DNA of 64,000 nucleotides from Granulicella mallensis MP5ACTX8 (GCF_000178955.2 NC_016631.1:1860001-1924000), one strand, 5' to 3'. Counted from the stretch's first letter, positions 54,601 to 63,264 are shown. Notes: generated by a model not told the origin, from the sequence alone. Made by a program: numbers and translations.

Positions 54601-55239
54601 GCCCCACTGTTCGCGCGCGGCCAGCATTCTGGCCAGCAGTGTTTCGCAATCGCTCAGGCTGCCGTCGCGATGCAGCAGGATGGTGCGCAGCGCCGTATGC
54701 AGGGCGGCATCGCTGCCGCCGAGCTGCATCAGAGTACGTCGCGCAGCTAGCCGGTAGAGCGGCTCTGCATCTTCCACGGGCGTGCGTGAGCCTCCGCTGC
54801 CCGAGAGTAGCGGCAGGGTGCTTGCGATCTCCGCGCAGACGGAGTCGATGGTGCGGACGCGCAGTCTTTGTGGGTTCTCGATCAGCTCCCAGCCGAGCGC
54901 CGCATCGCGTGCCAGGACTGCCGTTGCGAACTCGCGTGTTGCGCGCTCGAAGGTGCTGTTCTGGTCGAGCAAGGGTGTCTCGTGGTGCGCTTTTTCCAGC
55001 TCTGTGAGAATGCGTGCGCGCAACTCCGCGGTGGCCTTCCGTGTGAAGGTGATTGCCAGAACCTCTTCCGGTTGTACGACGCCATCTTCTGTGAGCAGCT
55101 TGAGATAGCGCTGCATCAGCAGGCCGGTCTTGCCTGAGCCCGCCGGGGCTTCCACGATCCATGAAGCTTTGGTGTCGAGCGCGCTGGTTCGCGCGGCAGC
55201 GTCGGAGGGCGGCGCTGGGAACTGGAGTACGTCAGCCAT
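51631..55239 (-). CDS. AddA-like UvrD helicase-nuclease
   Basis: A 1202-residue ATP-dependent DNA helicase-nuclease. Walker A EAPAGSGKT at 30-38, LAITFTRKATAELR (Ia), the DEXX box LLVDEMQDTSSSQYELIELL, GDPKQSIYLFRQA (III), ELMTIHTAKGLEWDVVIV (V) and YVACTRAREELHLF (VI) are all UvrD superfamily 1 motifs. The C-terminus has a PD-(D/E)XK nuclease with LWIVDFKTTE. It processes double-strand ends for recombination with the nuclease gene upstream, 288 nt away. Confidence 0.9.
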   Translation of the reverse strand: MADVLQFPAPPSDAAARTSALDTKASWIVEAPAGSGKTGLLMQRYLKLLTEDGVVQPEEVLAITFTRKATAELRARILTELEKAHHETPLLDQNSTFERATREFATAVLARDAALGWELIENPQRLRVRTIDSVCAEIASTLPLLSGSGGSRTPVEDAEPLYRLAARRTLMQLGGSDAALHTALRTILLHRDGSLSDCETLLARMLAAREQWGELIPLDRELLDDAALDREVRPRLESALENIVCAGLTRATKAMPAGLLQELASLAARLGMQPGYNDGASPISFCAGLEGPPETKAEHLDHWVALVHLLLTQKDWRKSRGITDRNLGFMLPKYEKEQLVQLIESIQNDRLLDALHALRALPPARYPDGQWEVAKALFRLLLHALAELKVLFAERGECDFAELALAAREALRADDGPADLAGSSGATLRHLLVDEMQDTSSSQYELIELLTRSWDGHSQTLFLVGDPKQSIYLFRQARVERFMRTMQEASLGDVPVGVLRLTSNFRSQATLVEDFNGAFSRIFPGADATLSSEAIDVPFVAATAVRQKTTSEGIVWHTAMLGEEIESAPTNNPRNDHALLEARRIRQIVEHWQQKPLPEGRTQPWRIAVLARARRHLAPIVAEFQRNEAAHPPIPFRAVKVEALDERPEVLDALALTRALLHPADRVAWLAVLHAPWCGLGIADLLALTGEGSSPASSDTIPALIESSESYLSNEGRALLTRAWPILRTALGESGRGDIAVRIERTWRSLGGDVLLQPEQRTNVQHFFALLRELEQPGGWIDLRALKTRLEKLFAEPASGEVAVELMTIHTAKGLEWDVVIVPALEKRGQTSRSDLLNWLELDGDDVTGPSIVLAPIYGKGSDPDELYKWLNHIRNAREEAERKRLYYVACTRAREELHLFATCERTSKGEIKPPIGTLLYSCWPAAQKHFDAWLEAPPSNLEGQLKQSLGEDESAEGIVPTATPGTPQISGPPLIHRLPLTFNPLQRFAEAAEHRLPYLSASALRQTPNFERPEGSFAVRAFGNVVHRFLQVLATRLTSGTTADQLLAELGSWEPRLLASLRGEGLAPALCQREASRALQALVQTLSDDIGRWILMPQPTAVSERAFTFAAAESPTLRVDRTFPGGTAPLSVGSEALWIVDFKTTEQGSRSAERFAEDERAKYSPQMESYAAVCRLLTDADRQIMLGLYYPLIPRLIHWPT

Positions 55240-55269
55240 GGGCGTGCTCCTCGTGGAGACGTGCCTTCG

Positions 55270-55500
55270 CTGTTGCCTTTGGTGCTGCTGTTGCTTTTCT
55301 GGTTGTCATTCCGAGCGCAGCGAGGAACCTGCTTCCTCCCGTTTTTCGTTCGTAGTGCCCAGAAAATATGTGATCTGGAACGGGGGCCGGGTTGAACTGA
55401 CGCACGACGTTTGTGGTGACACAAGCAAAAAGCGGGAGACAGCAGGTTCCTCGCTGCGCTCGGAATGACAACCAGAAAGGCAAGGGCCAAAGCACCGGCA
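55270..55500. repeat. Family A palindromic repeat, copy 5, between addB-like and addA-like genes
   Basis: T/G-rich lead 55270-55300, long inverted repeat 55305-55469 (165 bp) with arms ccgagcgcagcgaggaacctg and caggttcctcgctgcgctcgg, a divergent loop, and an A/C-rich tail. It lies inside the addB-addA pair, which are normally adjacent or overlapping. Confidence 0.88.
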
Positions 55501-55527
55501 AAGACATCTTTTCATCCAATGGCATGT

Positions 55528-58224
55528 CTAGTTGTCCTCTCCCGGTTCTTCTTCCTCTTCCGTGCCGGAGAGCAGGCTTGTGGGATCTAACCGACAGAGC
55601 AAACGCTGCGCACAGTGGACGCAGGTCATCGGATAGTCCTTGGGATGCACGGTAGCGTCTCCTCCGGCGAAGGACTCCGCCAGTGTCGTTAGCGTTGTGC
55701 GCCACTCTTCGACTTGGCTCTGCATATCGAGCACAGTCCTGGCCGGAGTGCCTGGAATGAGGCCTTCTGCATCCTGATAGCCGAGCCACTTCATATCTCG
55801 TCCCGGACGCACCTTGGCGAAGGCCAACCCCTTCAGCTCTCCCGCGCCGGGGAGCAGGGCATAGAGCGGGAGCTGCGGTTCATCGGGACGTTCGCCCAGC
55901 CAGTTCTTCGGATCTGAGGAGTAGCTGGTTTTGTAGTCGACGAGAAAGACACCGCCTTCGACGATGTCCAGGCGGTCGATGCGCAGCTTCAGATCCAGCG
56001 GACCGATATCGATCAGCTCATCGTGCTCGATGTACTGTACGGTGAACGGCCCACGCTCCATCTCTTTGTCGAGCCACTGCAGCAGGACGCGTTGCAGGCG
56101 TTCCTTCTGCAGGGCCACATAGGCTTCGTCCCATCTGCCCTGAATGTTGAGGTCTTTGTCGAGAGCCTGGTCGATACAGCGGCCCAGCAGTTGCGCGCGT
56201 GCATCACGAGACATCGCTTGCAACGCAGACTGCGACTGAACCTCTTCCCAGAAGCGGCTCATGGCTCCATGCAGCAGGCTGCCGTTCTCGCGGGCGTCGA
56301 AGCCAGCATCGCTGGCTTCGAGTTCGGTGGCTCCCAGTCGTATCTCCGCAAAGGCGCGGAAGCCACACGCAGCTTGCAACTGGAGTACGCGTGCGCCACC
56401 GCGTACGTTCGAGCTTGGTAGTGGCGGCAGAGATGCGATGTCTTCGACGATCTCCTCTGTTACCTGAAGCGCAGCGGGAGATGCGGGGTTGAGGTCGCGA
56501 GCCGCAACCTGCTGCCAATCAAGTTCGGCGATAGCAGGAGAGAGCCGCTGGTCGCCGTCGGCATTCTCTCTCGCATAGGTAAAGAGCACATCGCTGGAGC
56601 TGCTCAGCAGGCGGTCCAGAGCGTATTGCGCTCGCTCGGTGGCGCGCGGCTGGCTGGTGCCGGGCATCCCCAGGCTGGCCTGCAGTCCCCAGCCAAGCAG
56701 GGGATTCGAGCGTTCGACAGGAGGCCAGTTTGCGTCTGTGGCGCGGGCGAAGAGGACGGCGTCAAAGGTCATTCCGAGTGCGTTGGCGGGAGTCATCACC
56801 TGCACAGGAGCATCGTTGGAGGGCGGCGCGAAGAGGGTGGCGTTCGCCTGGCGTTCCAACGTACGAAGCGCGGTGGAGAAGGAGACGCGCCGGCCCCGGA
56901 AATCGAGCGTCGCCATCTGGTCGAGCAGATGGTCCCAGGCGATAGTCGCCTGAAACTCGTCGCCGGTCAGAGGCCGCTCGCCAGGCCAGTTCGCGGCCTT
57001 CGCGAGACCGCGGAGGAACTCGGCCCAGTCGGCAAAGCCGCGCGGTGTGCCACGATTTTCATTCCTCTTGAAGAACGCATTCAGCGGCTGCAGCCAGGCA
57101 AGAGGGGCTGTGCCACGGCTGGACTGCTGTGCCAGATACAGCAGTGAGGGCAGGTCGATCTCCGGGCGAAGCAGCTTGGCCTGGCGCAGATCGTAGGCAT
57201 CGAACTGTGCGCTCTGGTTCTGCCCGCCGGACGTTCCAAGATACGGTGAAAGCAACAGGGCGCTGACCTTGCCGAGTTCCAGCGGGCCCTGTGTCCAGCG
57301 CGCGAGATCGAGCGCTGCGGCGATCATCGGCAGGGAGGACAACGGCTTGCCGCTGGAGAACTCGTAGGGAGTGGAAGAAAGATCGATGCCAATCTGTTGA
57401 AGCTCGGGAGCGAGGATCTCGCGGAAGAGGGTCTCCAGTTCCGCACGATCTTTCTCCATGTCAGGCAGCAGAACGCCGACACGCGCGCTCGGTCGTTGCT
57501 CAACAAAGTTTCGAATCCAGCGGGCGAGTGCGAGCAGTTCATCCTGTTCGTCGTCTGCCTGCACGATCGCTCGCTGGGCGCCGAGTTGCAGCGGTACGTC
57601 CATTGCATGCTGCACGAAGACGGAGCGCATGGCATCGAGCAGCTCTGTCCGTGCAGGAACCCAATCGCCAAAGCCTGCCAGCGTGACGTGGGTTGGCGCA
57701 GTCAGGGTTCCAGCCTCGATATGCTGCCGCAGTACGGTCTCCAGCGCAGCTCGCGAGAGGTAGCCACGCTGTTCGCATCCACGCGCAAAGGTCTCCGCCC
57801 AGCCTGCAAAGGTTCGGGCATCGTGGGTGGTGGCAAAGGCTCGCAGGCGTTCCGTCGCGTTGTAGGCATGGGCGAGGTTCCAGGCCTGGCGTGCCATATC
57901 GGCGAGCGAATCCGACGAGCCCAGGGTCGCTTCGTCGCCCTCCCGTGTGCCTGTGACGACCTCGCGCCACAGGTCATGTTCCTGCGCTTCGTTCAAGAGC
58001 AGGCGCGTGTCTGCGCCGGAGACGATCAGATCGCTCCAGAGCGAGTCCATCCACTGTCCCCAGGAGAGAACGCGAGCAGGCTCCCATGCCTGCAGTCCCA
58101 ACTCGCGCTGGCTCGCGTCAAAGGCCCGGCGCAGGCTGCGAGAGGCGGCCTCGGTGGGCATGACGATGAGCGCACTACCGCTGAGGGCGTCGAGAAGCGC
58201 TAAGGGTAGGGCGGCCAAGGGCAT
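55528..58224 (-). CDS. AddB-like PD-(D/E)XK nuclease with predicted 4Fe-4S staple
   Basis: An 898-residue protein of the AddB-like probable DNA-repair family (TIGR03623-type). The C-terminal nuclease has GGVFLVDYKTSYSS, and cysteines occur as AACGFRAF followed far downstream by Cys-x2-Cys-x5-Cys in TCVHCAQRLLC, the layout that binds a 4Fe-4S cluster in AddB. The N-terminal region is an inactivated helicase-like module (IVMPTEAASRSLRRAF). It would form a heterodimer with the AddA-like protein to resect DNA ends. Start at 58224. Confidence 0.88.
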   Translation of the reverse strand: MPLAALPLALLDALSGSALIVMPTEAASRSLRRAFDASQRELGLQAWEPARVLSWGQWMDSLWSDLIVSGADTRLLLNEAQEHDLWREVVTGTREGDEATLGSSDSLADMARQAWNLAHAYNATERLRAFATTHDARTFAGWAETFARGCEQRGYLSRAALETVLRQHIEAGTLTAPTHVTLAGFGDWVPARTELLDAMRSVFVQHAMDVPLQLGAQRAIVQADDEQDELLALARWIRNFVEQRPSARVGVLLPDMEKDRAELETLFREILAPELQQIGIDLSSTPYEFSSGKPLSSLPMIAAALDLARWTQGPLELGKVSALLLSPYLGTSGGQNQSAQFDAYDLRQAKLLRPEIDLPSLLYLAQQSSRGTAPLAWLQPLNAFFKRNENRGTPRGFADWAEFLRGLAKAANWPGERPLTGDEFQATIAWDHLLDQMATLDFRGRRVSFSTALRTLERQANATLFAPPSNDAPVQVMTPANALGMTFDAVLFARATDANWPPVERSNPLLGWGLQASLGMPGTSQPRATERAQYALDRLLSSSSDVLFTYARENADGDQRLSPAIAELDWQQVAARDLNPASPAALQVTEEIVEDIASLPPLPSSNVRGGARVLQLQAACGFRAFAEIRLGATELEASDAGFDARENGSLLHGAMSRFWEEVQSQSALQAMSRDARAQLLGRCIDQALDKDLNIQGRWDEAYVALQKERLQRVLLQWLDKEMERGPFTVQYIEHDELIDIGPLDLKLRIDRLDIVEGGVFLVDYKTSYSSDPKNWLGERPDEPQLPLYALLPGAGELKGLAFAKVRPGRDMKWLGYQDAEGLIPGTPARTVLDMQSQVEEWRTTLTTLAESFAGGDATVHPKDYPMTCVHCAQRLLCRLDPTSLLSGTEEEEEPGEDN

Positions 58225-58410
58225 CGATTATGTTTATACGCTGGTAGCCGGTGCGTAAACCATGACGCTGAAGAGCCCCAATTCCGATGAAGTTTTTACA
58301 CCTTACTGTCCAAAGTGTTGTTGGTCTGCTGATAACCTAACTGGATTCGGCCCCTGTTCTGCATATGTTTTACGCATAAAACCACCATTCCGGTGCGGGA
58401 GAAATTCGTG

Positions 58411-60390
58411 AGAATTCGTTGTCTGTCTTTTTCGTCTGTAGCCAGCGTACTGAGCGTGGCTTTTGCTCTGGGACTCAGCGGTTGCTCGACGAACTTCGGG
58501 GATGTCTCCAATACCGCGACTCAGACCGCGATGCACATTCGCGGCGTGGTTCATGGCGGTCAACAGCCGATCAGCGGCTCGCATGTCTATATGTATGCCG
58601 CGAGTACGGTCGCTTATGGCGGTCAGGGGATCGCCCCCACTTCAGGGACCACAGGCAATGCATCGACCTCGCTGCTGACTGCCGCGACGGGAAATTCGGC
58701 GGATACGAACGGGAACTTCTACGTCACTACGGACGCCTTCGGTAACTTCGATATCAGTGGGGCTTTTGCCTGCACTTCAGGCCAGCAGGTCTATCTGTAC
58801 TCGACCGGCGGAGATCCGCAGTTGGCCGGCTTCGGCGTTGCCGGCACCCCGAACCCCGCAGCCTCGCTGCTGGCGGTAGTAGGAGGTTGCGCCAGCGCGA
58901 CTCCCGGCGCCGCCTTCCCGGGTGTTTCCTCCGTGTTCATGAATGAGGTCAGCACAGTCGCTGCCGCGTATGCGCTGGCGGGCTTTGCCTCCGACCCGCT
59001 GCACATCGGCGCGCCCAGCGCGGTGACGGGCCATTCGCTCGCCGGAGTCGGATTGGCTAACGCCTTCAACACCGCGTTGAACATCGCGAACCAGGCTAGC
59101 GGGACTCCCAATGCGACCCTGCCTCTCAACAGTAACGCCGTGGTGCCCGTGACCACGATCAACACCCTGGCAGACGTCCTGGCCGCGTGCATCAACTCCA
59201 ACGGCATCAGCTCGTCGGGATGCAGCACGCTCTTCGCCAACGCGACGAACGGCACGGCGCCCACCGACACAGCGGCAGCGGCGATCAACATCGCGCAGCA
59301 TCCGGCAGCCAATGTCTCTGCGCTGCTCAACCTGGCAACCAACGCCAGCCCCTTCCAGCCTATCGTCACTGCTGCCAACGACCTGACCCTCAGCATCAAC
59401 TACACCAGCAGCCTGCCCGATCCAGAGGGAATTGCGATCGACGGCACAGGCAACGTCTGGGTCATCAACGGGAGAACCAAGTCTGTGACCGAGATCTCCA
59501 GCGCAGGAGCGGTCCTCTCCGGGACCAGCGGCTACACCGGCGGCGGCCTGAACAATCCAGAGGGGATTGCGATCGACACCTCGGGCAACGCCTGGGTGGC
59601 GAATCAAAGGGGTGTCGCTGTAACCGAGATCTCCGGCAGCGGGTCATTCCTCTCCGGGGCCACTGGCTATACCGACCCCAGCGGTGGCCTGGGTCAGCCC
59701 GATACAATTGCGATCGACGGCTTGGGCAATGCCTGGGCGACGAATTCCGACCAAGGCTTCGTGACTGAGCTCTCCCGTACCGGGACAATCCTCAACAGCT
59801 ACACCATCGATAACGGCCTGTTCAATGCCCAGGGGATAGCGATCGACGGTTCGGGCAACCTCTGGTTGTCTAATGGATTCGCTAACGCGGTAACCAAGGC
59901 CTCCAGCACCGGGGCAAACCTTTCCGGGGCCGGCTTTACCGGCGGCGGCCTGGGTGATCCCGACGGAATCGCGATCGACAGCGCGGGTAACGCCTGGGTG
60001 GCGAATATAGGTACCTCTGTGACCAAGCTCTCCAACTCCGGAGCAGTCCTCTCCGGACCCAACGGCTTTACCGGCGGCGGCCTGAACGATACCCTTCAAC
60101 TCGCGATCGACGGCTCGGGTAACGTCTGGGTGGCGAATCTGGCAGGTAACTCCGTAACCGAGCTTTCGAACTCCGGGGCATTTCTCTCCGGAGCTAATGG
60201 TTACACCAGCACTGGCCTGAACGAACCCTTTACGATCGCGGTCGATGGCTCAGGTGACGTCTGGGTGACGAATAAGACCTCCATGACGGAGATCGTCGGC
60301 GTCGGTACTCCCGTGATTACTCCGATCGCCGCCGGTCTGCCCGTGATCCCAACGGCGAACGGAAGCAGCAACCTGGGCACACGCCCGTAG
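58411..60390 (+). CDS. NHL-repeat lipoprotein with internal tandem repeats
   Basis: About 659 residues. A lipoprotein signal (SVASVLSVAFALGLSGC, lipobox LSGC) is followed by a low-complexity Ala/Ser/Thr/Gly region and then seven to eight NHL-type blades of about 40 residues, each with an IAIDGSGNVWVAN-like core. Blades are highly alike in DNA, suggesting recent expansion. A GTG at 58411 follows GGGAG at good spacing; the GTG at 58393 is the alternative. Probably an outer-membrane-anchored propeller; the ligand is unknown. Confidence 0.82.
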   Translation, partial: RIRCLSFSSVASVLSVAFALGLSGCSTNFGDVSNTATQTAMHIRGVVHGGQQPISGSHVYMYAASTVAYGGQGIAPTSGTTGNASTSLLTAATGNSADTNGNFYVTTDAFGNFDISGAFACTSGQQVYLYSTGGDPQLAGFGVAGTPNPAASLLAVVGGCASATPGAAFPGVSSVFMNEVSTVAAAYALAGFASDPLHIGAPSAVTGHSLAGVGLANAFNTALNIANQASGTPNATLPLNSNAVVPVTTINTLADVLAACINSNGISSSGCSTLFANATNGTAPTDTAAAAINIAQHPAANVSALLNLATNASPFQPIVTAANDLTLSINYTSSLPDPEGIAIDGTGNVWVINGRTKSVTEISSAGAVLSGTSGYTGGGLNNPEGIAIDTSGNAWVANQRGVAVTEISGSGSFLSGATGYTDPSGGLGQPDTIAIDGLGNAWATNSDQGFVTELSRTGTILNSYTIDNGLFNAQGIAIDGSGNLWLSNGFANAVTKASSTGANLSGAGFTGGGLGDPDGIAIDSAGNAWVANIGTSVTKLSNSGAVLSGPNGFTGGGLNDTLQLAIDGSGNVWVANLAGNSVTELSNSGAFLSGANGYTSTGLNEPFTIAVDGSGDVWVTNKTSMTEIVGVGTPVITPIAAGLPVIPTANGSSNLGTRP

Positions 60391-60451
60391 CTTCTGTGTT
60401 CAAGAGCGCTGGGTTTACAGGTCCAACTACTTTTCTTGCGCCTGGAGAAGT

Positions 60452-60898
60452 CCCGAATAGGTGTAGGGTGTCTCCGCAACTGCGGCTCGAGATAAAGATC
60501 GAGCCGTGCAAATAGTTTGTCAGGGCAAGATCCGGAAGGGCAGGGTTTCAACCCTGCCGTGAAAGCCGTTCCACAAGAACCTACCTATCTGCCGAAGGCT
60601 GGAGTGAAGGCGTAGCCGCAACGACTGAATTGCTTTCTTTGGTTGCAGCGAACAGGTAGCCGCATTCGCGAATACACCTCGGGTGTCCCTGTGCTACCTG
60701 GGCTACACGCAGGAATACAATTCAGTCGTTGCGGCTGCGCCTTCACTCCGGCCTTCGGCAGAAAGGTGAGCCGTTCAGCCCTGTTTTTATGGCAGGGTTG
60801 AAACCCTGCCCTTCCGAGTCTTGGCTTAAGAAGCAATTTGCACGGCTCGATCTTTATCTCGAACCGCAGTTTGCGGACACACCCTACACCTATGCGGG
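60452..60898. repeat. Family D nested inverted repeat
   Basis: A 447-bp palindromic composite in the convergent gap NHL lipoprotein / MFS gene. Outer arms: gtgtagggtgtctccgcaac (about 60461) and gtttgcggacacaccctaca (about 60869), then gggcagggtttcaaccctgcc (60539) and its partner ggcagggttgaaaccctgccc. Inner arms: ctgccgaaggctggagtgaa (60589-60632) and ttcactccggccttcggcag (60718-60761) around an about 85-nt centre. No gene seen. Confidence 0.85.
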
Positions 60899-60904
60899 AA
60901 TCCT

Positions 60905-62080
60905 CTACAGTGCCGGAGACGAGCTGCTACGCGCCGGGTTCCAGAAGCTGACGGCAAGCAGCAACAGGGCGAGTACCATCGGCACAGCCATCGCAAGGCG
61001 TAATGATCCACTGTGTGTGGAGACGATCCCCATCAGCCACGGAAAGGCTGCGGCGCCAAGGCCGGAGACCGCCAGCACAAATCCCGCTTCTCGTGCCGAG
61101 GGCGAGCGGCGCATCAGCAGGCCAAAGGTTGCCGGGAAGAAGGGTGAGAGGCTGAGCCCCAGCAGGATGCAGCAGAGTGAAAGCTCCGTGGCATGGTGCG
61201 TCATCGTCAGCGCCCCGGTGAAGACGAAGGAGAAGACCAGGCCCACGCGCTGCACGGTGCTCTCGCGGATATAGCGAAGGGCAATCGAAGAGAGCCCGCG
61301 TCCTGCGGTGAGCGCCGTCCACATCAGGATCGTGGCGGACTGGCCGCCGAGCAGATGCGTGTCGGAGTAGCGAAGGGTGTAAGTCGTGAGCCAGCCGGTG
61401 AGGCACGTCTCCAGTCCACCGTAGAAGAAGAGCAGCAGCACGAAGGGAAGCAGGGCCTCCATCGGGAGAGAGGGATTCCTGGGTGCATCGGACGGTTGTG
61501 AATCCCGGGAGGCTTTTCCAGGCCGCAAACGCCAATCGAGGCCTCCTCCGATACTGATGACGAGAAACGCCGCGGCAAAGTACAGCAGAAGATTGCGCAG
61601 GCCGAAGTGCGGCATCAGGGCCGCGATGATGACGCCAGCGCCGACCGCGCCCAGGCTCCAGAAGAAGTTCAATGAGGCTAGAGCTGAACCGGTGTGTGCG
61701 CGGTAACGGTGTCCCGCGAGGATATTGGTCGAGGCGATGATCTGACCGAGCCCGATGCCTGCGACAAAGAGTGTCAACATGCCGCTCAGGAGCCCTTGAG
61801 ACAGCCCAAAGGCCCCGAATCCGGCACAGGCCAGCAGAGTGCCGCCGAGGATTCCGAACCGCAGCTTGCGCGGTACGGTGACGCCTCCGATGAAGGAGCC
61901 GAGAAACTTGGCGAAGAGCAGCAGGCCGCTCTGGGAGTCGGCAAGATGCCAGTTCTGCGAGACGGAGGGGAGGATCGGGCCGAGGAGAACAGTCCCCAGC
62001 CCCGTGAGCAGGAAGCCGAGAGCGAGCCAGAGTACGGAGGGACCTGCGGTCGTGTCGTCGGGTCTGTGCGATAACTGCAC
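60905..62080 (-). CDS. MFS transporter
   Basis: About 391 residues with 12 predicted helices of the major facilitator type (SVLWLALGFLLTGLGTVLLGPILPSVSQNW, LRFGILGGTLLACAGFGAFGLSQG, SLNFFWSLGAVGAGVIIAALMPHFG, FGLLMRRSPSAREAG). Substrate unknown. The start is a GTG at 62080 with AGGAG 9 nt upstream. The upstream frame continues to 62362 but lacks support. Convergent with the NHL lipoprotein, separated by the large palindrome. Confidence 0.85.
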   Translation of the reverse strand: MQLSHRPDDTTAGPSVLWLALGFLLTGLGTVLLGPILPSVSQNWHLADSQSGLLLFAKFLGSFIGGVTVPRKLRFGILGGTLLACAGFGAFGLSQGLLSGMLTLFVAGIGLGQIIASTNILAGHRYRAHTGSALASLNFFWSLGAVGAGVIIAALMPHFGLRNLLLYFAAAFLVISIGGGLDWRLRPGKASRDSQPSDAPRNPSLPMEALLPFVLLLFFYGGLETCLTGWLTTYTLRYSDTHLLGGQSATILMWTALTAGRGLSSIALRYIRESTVQRVGLVFSFVFTGALTMTHHATELSLCCILLGLSLSPFFPATFGLLMRRSPSAREAGFVLAVSGLGAAAFPWLMGIVSTHSGSLRLAMAVPMVLALLLLAVSFWNPARSSSSPAL

Positions 62081-62321
62081 TGTCGTTTGCTCCTGCGTTG
62101 GACAAACCTGTCCGTGAAGGTGAGGCAGAAGCGAGCTCAAAACAGCAGGAAATTCCTGAGGTTTTGCCTTCCGCAGTAGCTGCCGCACCGGGTCAACTCT
62201 GTTGGTGAAGCTTTTGGCTGTGATGCTAACACGGCACGCCAGAGGGCGAAGGACCTGCAGCGGGCCAGCTATCATAAGAGGTGAGCCCGATTTCTTTTCA
62301 TCGTGCTCCCTGAGGCTCTTC

Positions 62322-63230
62322 GTGCGTTTGCGTTTTACTCTTCTCGCTCTTGTTGCTGCCATGACCCTGGCGCTTGGCAGCCTTGTAACCGGCTGTCACT
62401 CCGCGGCGAAGCCATCTGCGGTTGCAACGAAGCACTACCCGATACGGGGAGTGGTCGTCGAACTGGACGCGACCAACAAATCCGTTCTGCTGAAGCACGA
62501 GTCGATTCCCGGCTTTATGGAAGCGATGACGATGGCCTATCGGTTGAGCGATCCGACGGTGATGTCGGAACTGCATCCGGGCGACAAGATTACCGCAACG
62601 CTGGTGACCGACCAGGATGCCGATGGCCCAACGAATATGCGCCTGACCGACATCGTCGTGATCGCGCAGGCGCGGCCGGATTACAAGCCGACGGTGCAGT
62701 ATCACGAACCCGCGCCGGGCGATTCGGTTCCCGACTTCGCACTACTTAACCAGTCGGATAAGAAGATCAGCCTCAAGCAATTCCGGGGCAAGGTCCTCCT
62801 GATGACCTTCATCTACACGCGCTGCCCTTTGGCGGACTACTGCCCGCGCCTGAGCCGCAACTTTGCGGAGATCGACAAGTCCCTCAGCACGGATGCCGGG
62901 GTCTATGGCGAGACGCATCTGCTTAGCATCAGCTTTGACCCTACCTACGACACTCCAAAGGTGCTGCGGAGCTATGGCGGAGCCTACACTGGACGCTATA
63001 CGCAGGAGCAGTTCGGGCATTGGGACTTTGCCGCGCCCACGACGGATGAGATGGCGAAGATGGAGCAGTTCTTCGGTCTCGGAGTCACTCCTGGAGACAA
63101 CGGGACGCTGCAGCACTCGTTGTCGACGCTGGTGATCGGCAAGGACGGAAAGGTTGTTGCGTTCTATCCAACCAACGACTGGACTACCGACGAAGTGATC
63201 GCGCAGATCCGCAAAGCGGCCACTGCGTAA
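62322..63230 (+). CDS. CusF-like domain fused to SCO1/SenC-family copper protein
   Basis: A 303-residue lipoprotein (lipobox LVTGC, Cys25). Residues 43-115 are CusF-like: LKHESIPGFMEAMTMAY carries the His and Met-x-Met copper ligands. Residues 130-300 are a SCO thioredoxin fold with Cys168-x5-Cys174 (TRCPLADYC; usual spacing is x3) and His265 (LQHSLST). It would handle copper for cytochrome oxidase assembly or disulfide reduction in the periplasm. The start GTG at 62322 has TGAGG upstream; the frame from 62202 is rejected. Precedes a small membrane-protein gene by 34 nt. Confidence 0.85.
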   Translation: MRLRFTLLALVAAMTLALGSLVTGCHSAAKPSAVATKHYPIRGVVVELDATNKSVLLKHESIPGFMEAMTMAYRLSDPTVMSELHPGDKITATLVTDQDADGPTNMRLTDIVVIAQARPDYKPTVQYHEPAPGDSVPDFALLNQSDKKISLKQFRGKVLLMTFIYTRCPLADYCPRLSRNFAEIDKSLSTDAGVYGETHLLSISFDPTYDTPKVLRSYGGAYTGRYTQEQFGHWDFAAPTTDEMAKMEQFFGLGVTPGDNGTLQHSLSTLVIGKDGKVVAFYPTNDWTTDEVIAQIRKAATA

Positions 63231-63264
63231 CTACAAACTTTAATTCTGAAAGCGAGATTCCTCT

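Noticed and set aside
62202-62321. Longer start for the SCO gene
   Set aside because: The GTG at 62322 has TGAGG upstream and starts a lipoprotein signal; the extension is unrelated.
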